From contig CM030940.1 in assembly GCA_018136815.1 (NCBI GenBank), positions 722,418-786,417 of the forward strand: a DNA stretch of 64,000 nucleotides, written 5' to 3'. The notes under the pieces are model-generated. The model searched no databases, was not told the DNA's origin, and worked only from the letters and a program-made list of their open reading frames with translations. Each line of letters starts with the position of its first letter. Positions within the stretch are counted from its first letter, which is position 1. Positions 21,101 through 31,235 of this stretch are shown here, piece after piece. The translations under genes and the position numbers were made by a program. This stretch comes from Isochrysis galbana (taxonomy: Eukaryota; Haptophyta; Isochrysidales; Isochrysidaceae).

Positions 21101-24100
21101 CTTGCAGACGACGCGGCCCGAGCAGCGCTTCGGGCACACTGCTCTTTTTTCTCATCAGAGACAGAGATCCACGACCTGTTGGGAGAGGCATACATGATGC
21201 AGGTTCGACACCTGGATGCCGTGCGCGGGGCCGGGCCGAGGGCCTTACTGGAACGCCCGAGAGAGACGAAGAAGTGGGGCTATCATGAACGTGTAAATTG
21301 AGGGCAAAGCATATCCGTTCTACCCTCCTTGCATTCATATGAGCTCAACCTGTCCACCCCTCCCCCATTAGGTCGATCGTCTAGAGCGCCTTGGTGCCGA
21401 GGAGGGGGAAGCTGCTGCATCAGCGGCGATGAGTACACTTATTGCCGCAGATCTGCCCCTACCCCCACCTATCCACGCGCTTTCCGCTACTTGGGAGATT
21501 ACATCGGAATCACCTCAGACGACGAACACTATGACGAAAATCCCGTCTCTCGATGTTGCTGCCGCGTCCGCAGCAGAAGATTCGCCCGACTTTCATCCTG
21601 CAGACACCAATCGTGATGGACGCGTGGACAAGGATGAGTTCAAATCTTGGATACTTGCACAAGAGAGGGATAGGCTGGAGGCAGAAGCTGCAGAGGCGGC
21701 TGCAGAGGCGGCAGCAAAGCCGGTGGCAAAGGGGGAGGCTAATGAAGAGGACTCCGTGGAGAAGGCGAGGGTTGATGCGAGCCCAAGCACTACCCCCAGT
21801 GGGGATAATGGATCGATCGACGAGGAGAGCTTTTGGACTCCGCGCGTGAAGCTTGTGAATTTAAGCGAAAAGCCTGTTCGCGCTGTTGTCGTGGCAATGG
21901 ACTCCTTCCTCGAACCCGCGAACCAGGGAGCACTGCCACATGAAGATCACCTTGTGCCTCTGCCTTCGCCCACATCTCCAGACTCGGGGAGTGAGGCCCC
22001 GGCGCCGACGGCACTGAGCGCGCCAAAACCCGCTTTCGCCGCCCCAGCAGCTACTGCAACGCCGGATTGCTGCACAGGCCAGGATGACGAGTCGTCCACC
22101 GCCACGATGACGGATGCTGACAAGGGCCAGGACGAGGGCACCACATTGCCTCCTCTACTTGTACGAATCCCATCAGACACTCATGTCGGGCAGGCGCCTC
22201 TACCGCTTGCCAGTTCGAAGCAACCCATGCCCGCGCCGATGCTTCCACCACCGATGACCGCAGAGGAACTCGATGCCTACCGTTCCATATTTAAGTCAGT
22301 GGCTGGACCTCTAGGCACCGTGAGTCGCCACGCCTCACAGGCAGTATTTGACAAGGCCTCTGCATCTGCCAGCGACGTTGAAGTCATCTGGGGTCTTCTC
22401 GTCCGCGCGCGTCGGCGCAGGCGCAGGCGACGTCGCGCAGCACTAGCCTCCGGACAGGCCATGCTAGGGCAGCCGGATGGCATGCCGGTGGAGCATCCGA
22501 GCCCCGCCGACATGCATGGCGAAGTGTCCTCAATTGCAGAATTGTCCGAAACCGAGTTCGCGGTCGCTCTGCATCTCGCTGCGGCAAAATACCGTGGGCT
22601 GCTCCCTTCTGGGTTCCCAGCCGAGCTCCCTGATACCTTGCTTCTACCAGACGGCACTAATGTCAGCTCCCCACGGGCTGCGCCGGGCACACACGATATG
22701 CCTTGGGGGCTCAGTACTCACGCTAGCTCGTTCTCTGCTCCGGCATCTGTCCACCCCTCGAAACCCGCCTCGCCCCGCAGCCAAGCTCGCGACGCACCTG
22801 GGGTAGCGACATCATTGGCGCGGCCCACCGATGCCGCGCCGTTTCTGGCAAGCACAAGGGCAAATTCACGCCGCGTTGTGCCGATTGGAAACGACCCTGT
22901 CGCCATTCGATATGGTGGCGGTGCAGCAGCCCGGGCGGCGGCAGCAGACAAGCTGGCCGCTACGCTCGATGCGGTCGGCATGGCCGAGCTTGTGCGAGCC
23001 CACGCCGCACCCCATGCCACTGGCGGAGGGCCAGCGGCCGAGCCCAGCAACGCATCGCGCCAGCTCTCTGATGTGCTGAAGGCCATGCGTGACCGCAAGG
23101 CTGGCCGAGCTGCAGCGACAAGCGTAGATAGAGTGTCCCCGCCACCGAATATCTCTCCGCAGGGGAGCAATGGTCGACCACCCCGGTTTGCCGAGACATT
23201 CAGTGTCCCTCCCCCGCCTGTTGCTACCGTGTCCGCTCCCGTTTCAAAGCTGCCCTCCCCTTCTTCAACTTCTGGGTTCGACTCCTCAGTAACAAAACGC
23301 TCTCACACGGCAGCGTTGCTTGATGCGGCAAATCGTGCTGCATCTGCCTATAACACACTTGCAGCTCAACGTGGGAGAGTCCGAGACGATCGGGCAGCAG
23401 TCATGGCTCTCTTTCAGAGGACCAGGTCTAATCCTTCAATTGTCGAGAAAGCACCTTCCTTGGCCGGAGGCTACGGCATGTTCCACTCGTGGGCACCCAG
23501 CGGCCGGCCATCGCCGTCCTCATCGCCCCGCGAGCCAGTCGGAGCATCACTCGCCACTTCCGCATCGTGTGGGACTAACGCTGCGATTTCTGCGCTGAAC
23601 CTACGCCTAATTAACGATTACGCCGCCGCCTCGTCGCCGCCAACGGCTGGCCTCAATCTGTACCCGTCGGCCTCTCCCGTGTCCTCGGTCCATGGCTCTA
23701 TGGCTGCTAGCCCTGAGGGCGGGCCGCCATTCCCCTCACCTCACTCGCCCCGTCGGATAGCCGTCTTTAAGGCAGCGCAGCAGATGGCTTCTCGCACCGG
23801 GCCTGCCTCTGTCTCGTCTTTCCATTTGCCGCCCAACTATCCGTCCGAATCCGCAGATGCTCTTCACTCCGCTCTACCGGTATTACTAACGGGTGGTGTA
23901 CTTATCAAGTGGCAGCCTGGTGGGTTGCCTCCTGCTCCGTTCTTCTTCTGGGTAGAGCCCACCCCCTTGCCTGCAGGATCGCGTCGGGCCATGTCGGCGC
24001 CAACGGGACTGGGTACCAGTGCCGTTGCCCTGGTGAGCGGCTTGCCGCCGATGCCTCCTTATGCCTCTCACGCATCGGCACCGCCGACGCCAGTCCTCGC

Positions 24101-24620
24101 TTGGCGTGACCCGGCCGCCGCACGAGGCGGCGCACCCCTCGCCACGCTTGCCACACAGCGCGTTCCCCTGTGCGCGATCGCGCGCGTTGCCACGCCGTCT
24201 GGGGCTCTCCTTGAGCGACTTCGGCTATGGTCATCTGAGGGCAAGCTAGGCCCCGACGTTGCGGATGGGGCACTAACCGACTGCACGATAGCCCTGTCGT
24301 GGGAGAAGGGACCAGGTTCGGTGGATACAGTGATGGGGGAGGGGCCTCAGGCAGGGGAAGTCCAGCCGTCCTCACCCAACGACGATGCGGACATGTTGCT
24401 CTTCGCCCCCGATATCGCGACACGAGATGAATGGCTACAGTCGCTCTTACAAGCGGTGCATGCTTCGCGCACACTCGCCGCCACGGCTTCTGAACGAGCC
24501 ACCGAGAAGGTTGGAGAGCGATTGGCCCGAGCGCGACAGGCGGGTAGGGCAAACCGGAGGCAAAAGGCGCAGGCGTCGCAGCCACAGCAGCAGCACGTGA
24601 ACGTGGCCCAAGTCGCGTGA
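18198..24620 (+). CDS. Sec7-PH ARF guanine nucleotide exchange factor, 8 exons
   Basis: Activates ARF-family GTPases in vesicle traffic by exchanging GDP for GTP. Proposed exons: 18198-18603, 18946-19091, 19226-19375, 19563-19670, 19898-20023, 20178-20276, 20480-21292, 21372-24620; phases join, 1,698 residues. The Sec7 domain (residues about 45-230) is clear: FLIANDGKLDPSLVGDFLGG, FRGMPLDSALRKM, then across introns LPGESQRIDRLVECFAKRW with the catalytic glutamic finger E in LPGE, and FSLTMLNSDLHSSRNKRKMT. A PH domain follows (REGWVHKKSSRK ... FAFTVETEREAAGWLCAIRD), which should bind phosphoinositides. The large last exon encodes a canonical EF-hand loop (DTNRDGRVDKDE, about residue 694), long disordered Ser/Pro/Ala regions, and a possible second PH-like region near the C-terminus (GGVLIKWQPGG to TRDEWLQSLLQAVH). 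The exon 5 and exon 7 borders are less certain. The Sec7-PH order resembles cytohesin/EFA6 types. Confidence 0.88.
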
Positions 24621-25129
24621 CGCGACGCGCCGGCCGACTAGATGCTCGCGCCGCCCAAGTGGTGCCTACTGTAGCCACATCATTGAGTGCACTTGGGGCT
24701 AATGCCATGAGACGTGCGCACCCCATGCCGAGGGCCCTCGTGCATGCTGTCCTAAACGCTCGGTCTGAGTGAGGCCCATGCACTCGTGAAATGGTCCTGG
24801 GCGGGGTGCCTGCGTATGTGTTACCCTCGTAGGCTCCCAGCCCCTGGAGCTCCCGGGGGTCCCAAAACCACCGTTAGCTACCAGCCATACTGGGAGCTCC
24901 CAGCGAAGCTGCACCCCCTTGGGAGCTAACAGCTATTACTAGTACTAGGGCTGAAATGCCAACTTACCAACCCTCACCTTGATTACAACCTTTAGTTGAC
25001 TAATGACTAAGACCAAGGCAAAATGCTCTATTCAAGCCTTGACAAGTGCTTGGGCAGGCACTATTCAAGCGGCTTGAATAACAATACTAAGACATGGCTA
25101 AGATATCGCCATTAGTTGACGACAGGCAG
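24621..25129. other. Spacer 3' of the ARF-GEF
   Basis: No gene is seen. A GGGAGCTCCC/GAGCTCCCGG-type palindrome family occurs at 24830-24925, and AT-rich sequence with repeated CTTGAA/TTCAAG words at 25020-25085. Confidence 0.4.
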
Positions 25130-25209
25130 CTACCACACACCCGCGCACACGCACGTACAAGCCGAGCCACAACCACAGCAAGACACAGCGCCGTGGTCTA
25201 GCCTCCTCC

Positions 25210-25512
25210 CTAAGCGCCCCCTCCCAGCCTTACGAAAGTTGTGAAAACATCCCTCGCGAGTGGTTGCAACGGATGGCATGGAAGTGTTCTTGTTGAAATG
25301 GATGCGCGGGCAGCTCCTCCGGGAAAGTGGAGTAGAAGTACGAAGTACTTGAGGAAGTCCCGGTGCGGTAGCCAGAAGACGTCGCCGCTCGAGTCGCCGT
25401 GCTCCAGGCTGCCCTCGCACACACAGTAACAACGAAACCCATGAACAATTTTAAGATGCAACAGGTCGCCCAGAGGAGGGAGCTGAGAACACGCCGCTGA
25501 GGACAGGTGCAC
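25210..25512 (-). pseudogene. Exon-like fragment, possibly calpain-like
   Basis: The minus-strand frame includes CEGSLEHGDSSGDVFWLPHR and DFLKYF, reminiscent of the end of the calpain cysteine protease domain, where a DG.FWM...DF..YF pattern is typical. The preceding NPWG-type segment and catalytic residues are not found nearby. It lies among repeats. Either a stranded exon of a decayed gene or a chance resemblance; I give it low weight. Confidence 0.25.
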
Positions 25513-25611
25513 CCCGCTCCTCTCGGACCCCCCGCATGACCCGAGCCCCTAAGAAGAGCACGAGGGGAGTTGCCGCAAGGCGGGAAATGAAGGTGAGTGA
25601 GGAAGGGAAGG

Positions 25612-25679
25612 GGGCGTGGCTACGAGTAAAGTGATTCAGTGCCACGGGTGAGGCAAGAATATTAAAAAGGTTTTTTTTT
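25612..25679 (+). repeat. Hairpin + AATATTAAAAAG + T-run element, copy B
   Basis: GGGCGTGGCTACGAG, a loop, GCCACGGGTGAGGCAAGAAT, ATTAAAAAGG and T9. Same order as copies A, C and D. The T-run overlaps, on the other strand, the end of the frame at 25665-25960. Confidence 0.65.
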
Positions 25680-25960
25680 CAGGCTGCCCTCGCCGCTCTC
25701 GCCCATCTCTTGCACCTTCCAGGCTTCTTGGGGAGAGCCTGTGGGCGTGAACCTGTGCGCAATCATCCTGTTGAGGACGGTGCACTTGTACAGCGTCGCG
25801 CTCTCGGCTGCCGTGAGGTGGCCGCTCCATGCCGACCCCGGAACGCTGATTTGACGACCGATGACACTCATCGGGTGCTTGAGCTCGGGTAGCAACACCG
25901 AAGTGATGCGCCTCTCCTTCTGCTTACGAGGGGCTATTGGCGACGCGCCCCGCCGCCGCC
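25665..25960 (-). pseudogene. Unidentified coding-like exon ending at the hairpin/T-run element
   Basis: The minus-strand frame has good GC3 and peptides such as LPELKHPMSVIGRQISVPGS, then ESATLYKCTVLNRMIAHRFT and PQEAWKVQEMGESGEG. It stops within the A-run of the neighbouring repeat element (KKKPF then stop). I do not recognise the family. The upstream end runs into poly-C/poly-G microsatellite, so the start is unknown. Candidate: a fragment captured by a repeat element. Confidence 0.3.
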
Positions 25961-26086
25961 GAATTCGCCCCCCCTCCCCCGCCCCCCCCGCCCCCCCCCC
26001 CCCCCCCGCCCCCCGCCGCCGAATTCCCCCTCCCCCCCCCCTGCCTGGAGACCAGGGAAGGCGGGGGGGAGTTGAGTACGAAGTAC

Positions 26087-26404
26087 GAGGGCAGGGCCCC
26101 ATGCGGGCCTGGGAGTGCGGATCGCGGCCCGCGCCCACTGGGGGTTTGGGTCAGATTGTTGAATGCCCAGCCCCTGCCAGAAGGCAGGAGCTGAGGTTGA
26201 TTGTACGGGCCCACCCCGGGGGGTGTCCGCGATGGAGAGAGGGGGGCGCGAGGCCCCCACTGACCCCCACTTATAAAAGTAGGTTACCGCAAGCGGCAAG
26301 GCAAGTTGAGGGGGGGGGGGGGGGTTTAGAGGGCTAGGGCGTGGCTGCACGGGTACAGTCCCAACGCCACGTGCGAGGCTTGAAGAATTAAAAGGGTTTC
26401 TTTT
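26087..26404 (+). repeat. Duplicate of 15327-15525 followed by hairpin/T-run copy C
   Basis: 26087-26285 matches 15327-15525 in direct orientation, ending in TTATAAAAGTAGGTT. After a G-run (26310-26324), 26337-26404 is copy C of the hairpin element (GGGCGTGGCTGC ... CGCCACGTGCGAGGCTTGAA, GAATTAAAAGGG, T-run). Between 26405 and 26885 I see no gene. Confidence 0.65.
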
Positions 26405-26885
26405 ACGTGAGGTCGCGCCACTGATACCGCTCCAAGACAGCATCAAGGTCGGTATCCGATGCACCAAGGGGCGCGCTGTGCTGCGGTCTAGCCCCGCACC
26501 ATCACGTGCTCGCGAACCGATGGCCGGTGGTTTTACTTGCCATCAACTGCACATGAAGCTCGTGACTCTTTCCATCCCGAAACATTGAGCAAAATAATCT
26601 ACAGGACGCTTGGCCGTTCTGCCGCTCCCCCTAGGCGTTTAATCGCACTACACAGCACTGCTGTATTTGGAGGCGCATAGATACACGCTCTTAGATCGCT
26701 CCCCGCGCGCCAGGGTCGTCCCAGGTCGCATAGAGCCTGCGTGCGGAAATCTGAAAGCCCACGATGCGTACTCAGGGAAATCTTTACAGCTTTCCTTCAG
26801 CTTGGTTGTTCGGGTAGTGGCACTTGCCTTAGCTCCTACCTGCACGCGGCCCGTTTCGGTAGCCGCACAGCGCAATTTTGCAAAC

Positions 26886-29399
26886 CTAGAACCCACTGCT
26901 CTTTCGTCTCCGTTTGATGGCGTTTTGAGGCTTGGATTGAGACCGCGGGGCCCCAATCGGGCGAGCAGCACCGAGGAGAGCATTCAAGTTCGGTGCTCCT
27001 AGACGAGCATCTAGGCTCAAGCTGTGAGGAGCATCGGGTCTAGCGCTCGACGTTGGCGGCATGGCAAGGCTCGGTGCACTACCACCACCTCCACTGTGCA
27101 CGTCACTCCATGCGCCCCACAAGGCACTGAGCCGGGCCTCGAGTTCATTGGACGAATCGGCGGAGGCTACTCGAACACTGCTCTGATCACGTGGGGTGGG
27201 TATGGCGTGAGACTCGCACGTTGACGAGGTGACGTCTCCTCCCGCAGTGACTTCGATCGCTTTTCCTGCCCTCTCAAGGAGCAGACGCAACTGCTCCGGA
27301 GCGACAGATGTCATCCCATATTGATTCTTTACGGTAGGCGCGCAGGCGTCGAAAGGCACCCCCCGCTCCGAGGAAAGACAATGGTTGCGCCGCTCTTCGT
27401 CAAAGAGGCCGCAAGTGTGCGGACGGCTGGCCAACCTGCCCTCACCTCGGCATGCCTCACAAGATAGCATAGCGTTGACTGCCAATGCTCGGCGAGGCTC
27501 CAAGGGAAACTCGCTGGCAAGTGTCCCCAGGCCTCGCGCGGAATCCGCTGTCCTTGGAGAAGGGTCAGCTGTCCTTTGTGAAGGGTCAGAACGGCAGCCA
27601 GAGGTCTCCTCCCCCACACCGGGGCGTGGTGCGAGCATGCGCAAGCCGCCATTGCGGCTTAGCGCTATGAGCACAAACGGATTGTGAGATGGGGAAAGCC
27701 GGACGGCGCCAGCGAGTGGGAGGATTCCGCCTTGGCGCGCCTCTTCGCAGGCGAGGGTACGGAAGAGCACGCGCTCCGGATCCAAAGATGTCGGGGGAGG
27801 TGGTGCTGCTGCCAGCTCCGGCAGGGCGGGCGGGCGCTCGAAAGCGGCAGGGGGCGCGTTCGCAGAGAAGGTGAGACTCCGGCCAGTGCCTCTCTCGATT
27901 ACCTGCACCGAGGCCCCGTCGTTGCAGAAGGATAGGAAGCTTCTCGGTTGCGGGGCCTCGGCGACCGCGGGCGGGAGGGTCCACTGCTCCCTCGGTGCGC
28001 GTAGGCAGCGTGTGTCGAGGAGCAGCACGGAATGCTGCGATGCGACGGCGACGAGTGCTCCGGAGCCGTGTCCAAGACCATCGCCGTACTTGCTATGGGG
28101 TTGAGGTGTGGCCAGCGCCGATATGGGATCAAGCGTCTTCCACGGAGCCGAGTGCAGGTCAAAAAGCAAGCACGGTCCCCGGCCAGCACAAAGACTCCCA
28201 GCGCCGGCCGTGAGTTCGGGTGGTACGCGAAGGTCCATCCGGTAAAGGTGGGCACGATTTGCGACATAAAGCATGCGCGGATGCTCGCCCCATTCAAGCG
28301 AAGACCAGTTGAGCGACGCGTCGACCGGCGGACGCCACGCGGCGGGGTCGCTCTGCCAGGGTAGGCCGGGCGAGACGATGCGCGCCGGTTGCCAGCAGAG
28401 CGCCCAGCTGTGGCGGCGCGCGCTTGCACGCATGGGTGAGTTTGGGACCCCTGGCACTAGCCCTGAGTGTCGGCTCTGGGATGACTCGTCCGCGTGGCTC
28501 ATCCAGTCGAGCCGCATAGTCAAGACGGATCCACTTTCCAAGACGGTGGCCACCTCACCGAGCACGCGCGGGTTGAGTGCGGCGTGCATCGGTCGCGTGG
28601 CGAGTCGGCAGATGCCCGCACACGAGAGAGCGCTCTCACTGTCCGCTGCCCATGTGCTGTCGTCGAGCCCGCTCAACCGCATCCGCACGTAGTGCAGCCA
28701 ATAGTCGGACCTTGCGAGGCCGAGATTATCGGCGCCGAGGCTAACGTTAGCGACCTGGTAGATGCGACGACCCGTGGGCAATTCGTGCTCCCCGAGCAGC
28801 ACCGCCGTCTTGTACAGCGGCGTCCTGTGCGCAGCTGGCTGCAGCTTCCACAGCTGCAATGAATCGAGGCTTTCGCCGACCGCACACAGGAAGTGTGCAG
28901 ACGAGTACTCGGATGGCGCGTTGGAGGTCCCCACCAGGCCGCCACACCCGCTTATGCAGTTGCCAGCAAAGGCGTCCCACGCCGCCTCGGCGGCTTCGCG
29001 TCCCGCCTCCTCCTCCTCCAGCTGATCTAGCAGCTCCGAGCCGACAGCGGCACCTTCGGCAGCGAGCAGGCGCCTCGCGGAGGCCCGCACGGGCGGGCCG
29101 GCGGGCTCATCTGCCTCATGGATGAGCCCACGAGCCACCGTCCGGCGCCCCACCTTGAGCGTCGCGTCCTTGCGCGAGGCGGCGCCCAGAGGCCACACAC
29201 ACAAGGGGGAGGAGGGTGGCGCTCGTGCAACGGGAGTGCTCTCTGGCTGCCGTGGGCGAAGCTGGGGGAGCAGGAGGGCGGCGGACTCGTGAAGCGGAGC
29301 CTCGCGGTGTGAAGCCGGCGCGGTACTGTCGGGGTCGAGCCTCAGAGCCTCGTCGCAGAGCTCGACGTTGAGGAGAGAGACGCGCTTGGGCAGCGCCAT
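26886..29399 (-). CDS. TAF1C/Rrn6-like RNA polymerase I factor (tentative), single exon
   Basis: Single open frame of 837 residues from the ATG at 29399 (the open frame extends 5' to 29639, but this ATG begins a sensible MALPKRVSLLNVELCDEALR). The middle shows a beta-propeller-like WD-type series: SLEWGEHPRMLYVANRAHLY, GALVAVASQHSVLLLDTR, and HNPFVLIALSRNGGLRML. The pattern of a WGEHPR.L..A.....Y..DLR strand and the basic C-terminus ending KRRRKSSGF recall TAF1C of animals/plants and yeast Rrn6, the TBP-associated subunit of the RNA polymerase I initiation factor. If correct, it acts in the nucleolus at rDNA promoters. The alternative is another divergent propeller protein. No introns were needed. 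Confidence 0.5.
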   Translation of the reverse strand: MALPKRVSLLNVELCDEALRLDPDSTAPASHREAPLHESAALLLPQLRPRQPESTPVARAPPSSPLCVWPLGAASRKDATLKVGRRTVARGLIHEADEPAGPPVRASARRLLAAEGAAVGSELLDQLEEEEAGREAAEAAWDAFAGNCISGCGGLVGTSNAPSEYSSAHFLCAVGESLDSLQLWKLQPAAHRTPLYKTAVLLGEHELPTGRRIYQVANVSLGADNLGLARSDYWLHYVRMRLSGLDDSTWAADSESALSCAGICRLATRPMHAALNPRVLGEVATVLESGSVLTMRLDWMSHADESSQSRHSGLVPGVPNSPMRASARRHSWALCWQPARIVSPGLPWQSDPAAWRPPVDASLNWSSLEWGEHPRMLYVANRAHLYRMDLRVPPELTAGAGSLCAGRGPCLLFDLHSAPWKTLDPISALATPQPHSKYGDGLGHGSGALVAVASQHSVLLLDTRCLRAPREQWTLPPAVAEAPQPRSFLSFCNDGASVQVIERGTGRSLTFSANAPPAAFERPPALPELAAAPPPPTSLDPERVLFRTLACEEARQGGILPLAGAVRLSPSHNPFVLIALSRNGGLRMLAPRPGVGEETSGCRSDPSQRTADPSPRTADSARGLGTLASEFPLEPRRALAVNAMLSCEACRGEGRLASRPHTCGLFDEERRNHCLSSERGVPFDACAPTVKNQYGMTSVAPEQLRLLLERAGKAIEVTAGGDVTSSTCESHAIPTPRDQSSVRVASADSSNELEARLSALWGAWSDVHSGGGGSAPSLAMPPTSSARPDAPHSLSLDARLGAPNLNALLGAARPIGAPRSQSKPQNAIKRRRKSSGF

Positions 29400-29669
29400 C
29401 GCGCCACGCGCCGCGACGGCGCCGGCGGCCGGCGGGCGCCTTGCGTGACAAGTTTTAATATTGTACTGCTGTGTGCACTCCTGACTCAGACTAGAGGCTA
29501 GAGGGTTTTTGCAGCGACTCAACGGGGACTCAAGAGTGGCCGAGTCAACAGGCTTGATTCCCCGTTGAGTCGCTGTTGAGTCGCTCTTGCAAAAGACCAA
29601 ATCAGACGGCGGAGACCCAACAGAGGGCTTCTCAACCAATCTCGCGCCGCCAGAGCGCGCTGGCCAGCG

Positions 29670-30235
29670 ATGCCCACCCGGCCCTTCACGGCGCGAGAGC
29701 TGGAGGACTGCAGACTGGCCATGTTTCTGGCGCTGGAGGAGCGGAGAGCCAGGGCGCGCAAGAGGGCTCGCGACGGGCCGGACGCCGCCACAGATGACTT
29801 CTGGGAACTCGCCTTTATGGCGGTGGCAGCGGAGGTGCTCATGCGGACGACGCGGTCTCGCATAGGGCCCGAGCGGCTCTCCATCGCAAGGCTGGAGCGG
29901 GAGGCTGCAGCAGCTGGCGGCGGCGACGGCGTGCTCACGCGCGACGTCTACGCGCGCTTTGGCGTGCGCCTCGTCGACCTGCGACGCTTCGTGGACGCGT
30001 TGGACATGCCTCCAGGCATGCGTCTACGTGGTCGCCATGTGATGAGTGGCGAGGAAGCTGTTCTCATCACCCTACGCAGATTTAAGCACGCAGGTGAATA
30101 GCCACGCCTGCGCCTGTGCACACGCGTGTCTGCCTTCCAATCCGCCCCCTTCCTTCTCACTCCGCGCCTCGTCTCCCAATCCCGTGCTGCAGGTAGTGTG
30201 GCGGCACTCACATGGGAGTTAGGCCTTGGCAGAAA
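29670..30235 (+). pseudogene. 5' part of a PIF/Harbinger-like transposase gene, truncated
   Basis: Exon 29670-30091 encodes a helical N-terminal region with DVYARFGVRLVDLRRFVDAL and MSGEEAVLITLRRFKHAG, the pattern that precedes the DDE_Tnp_4 nuclease in Harbinger-type transposases (..R......L...LP..I.......V...EAL.I.LRRL). Intron 30092-30192 is GT-AG, and the frame resumes SVAALTWELGLGRN, matching the expected RL.DL...FGR segment. After about 30235 the sequence becomes a tandem array of AAATATCCA words, so the DDE catalytic region is gone. A domesticated short protein is possible but unsupported. Confidence 0.5.
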
Positions 30236-30325
30236 TATCCACAAAATCGGACCCAAATATCCAGCAAAAATATCCACAAAATATCCAGCAATTTACCCAA
30301 ATATCCAGAAAAATATCCAGTTGTG
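30230..30325 (+). repeat. AAATATCCA tandem array
   Basis: Irregular tandem repeats of AAATATCC(A/AGCA) interrupt the Harbinger-like frame. Sequence from 30326 to 30542 has no gene. Confidence 0.7.
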
Positions 30326-30542
30326 CGCTATAAATACCGCTAGCATGCCCGCGCGGTATTTTCGATTTTCGAGCCCGTTACACGTCTACGTCTACCTCAC
30401 ATACACCATCATCTCCCACCACTTGTAGACGATTGGTCTATCTATAGCTATAGCTGCTGCAATTTTCACATACACATACCTACATTTGAAGTTTGATACT
30501 TGGTACTTGTACTTGCACGTCGCACGTCACACATCACGACTG

Positions 30543-30770
30543 CTAGCGTTTGCTGCGATTGTATCGCAACATCACTGACGCTTGAACTTGGTCTGCTAAA
30601 GAGCTATCACGGTTCGCACCAAACGAGCACTGGAGTAATGAGAAGACACGTTCACAAGCAGCTGAATTGGGACTGAGACAAAAAGCAATCCTAGCTGCTT
30701 GTGCCCACATAGGGAAGCGTTTGTGATGCGATGCCCACCATTTGAGCGCGGGCAGAGGGAGGCTTGTGGA
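30543..30770 (-). pseudogene. hAT transposase C-terminal relic
   Basis: The minus-strand frame ends LKWWASHHKRFPMWAQAARI, then AFCLSPNSAACERVFSLLQ, the hAT dimerisation signature (WW......FP.....A...L..P.SSA..ERVFS). Only this C-terminal piece is recognisable; the same frame is open further upstream to 31235 but looks unlike transposase. It differs from the other three hAT relics and lacks their terminal motif. Confidence 0.75.
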
Positions 30771-30889
30771 GGAGGAGAGTGGGGTGGTGACGGTGGTGGA
30801 AGACGTCTGGCTGGCTGGGAGGAGGACTCTGGAGTTTCTCCAGATGCGTGTGCTTCGCCCCCCCCCCCCGCGGGGACGCCGTGCGTGTG

Positions 30890-31005
30890 CATGGAAGTTT
30901 CCACGCGCCGTCGTCACGGATGCGCATAAAAGGGTTTCGGCAAGATGCGTATGCCTCGGAAGTTTCCGCACGCCGTCACGGATGCGCATAAAAGGGTTTC
31001 GGCCA
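30890..31005 (+). repeat. Tandem duplication of a 66-bp unit
   Basis: GGATGCGCATAAAAGGGTTT occurs at 30918 and 30982, each preceded by TGGAAGTTTCC/CGGAAGTTTCC and a CGCCGTC block. Two units in tandem. The unit carries a CATAAAAG TATA-like word. Confidence 0.7.
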
Positions 31006-31235
31006 ACAGCGACATTTCTTTTGCTGAGTGCATCCGCGCATGCCACCGCCACCGCTGTCAAGGCGGTAGTGAGCACGATGCACACCTGCTTTTCAAATTT
31101 GGGAGCGAAGGAGAGCGTAAACATGCTTGCTATGACCAGGCTACCTGGGGGTGATATATCATTCGCAGGAACACCCCGGGCGCGACCGGCTTGTCGCGCT
31201 TTTCGGCTCACAGGAGGAGTTCTAAATCCACGCAT

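Noticed and set aside
23905-24783. 292-codon minus-strand ORF in the last ARF-GEF exon
   Set aside because: Arg/Ala/Pro-rich shadow of a GC-rich coding exon with no domain.
27024-29312. Plus-strand ORFs opposite the TAF1C-like frame
   Set aside because: Short, overlapping and without domains; the minus strand is open for more than 830 codons.
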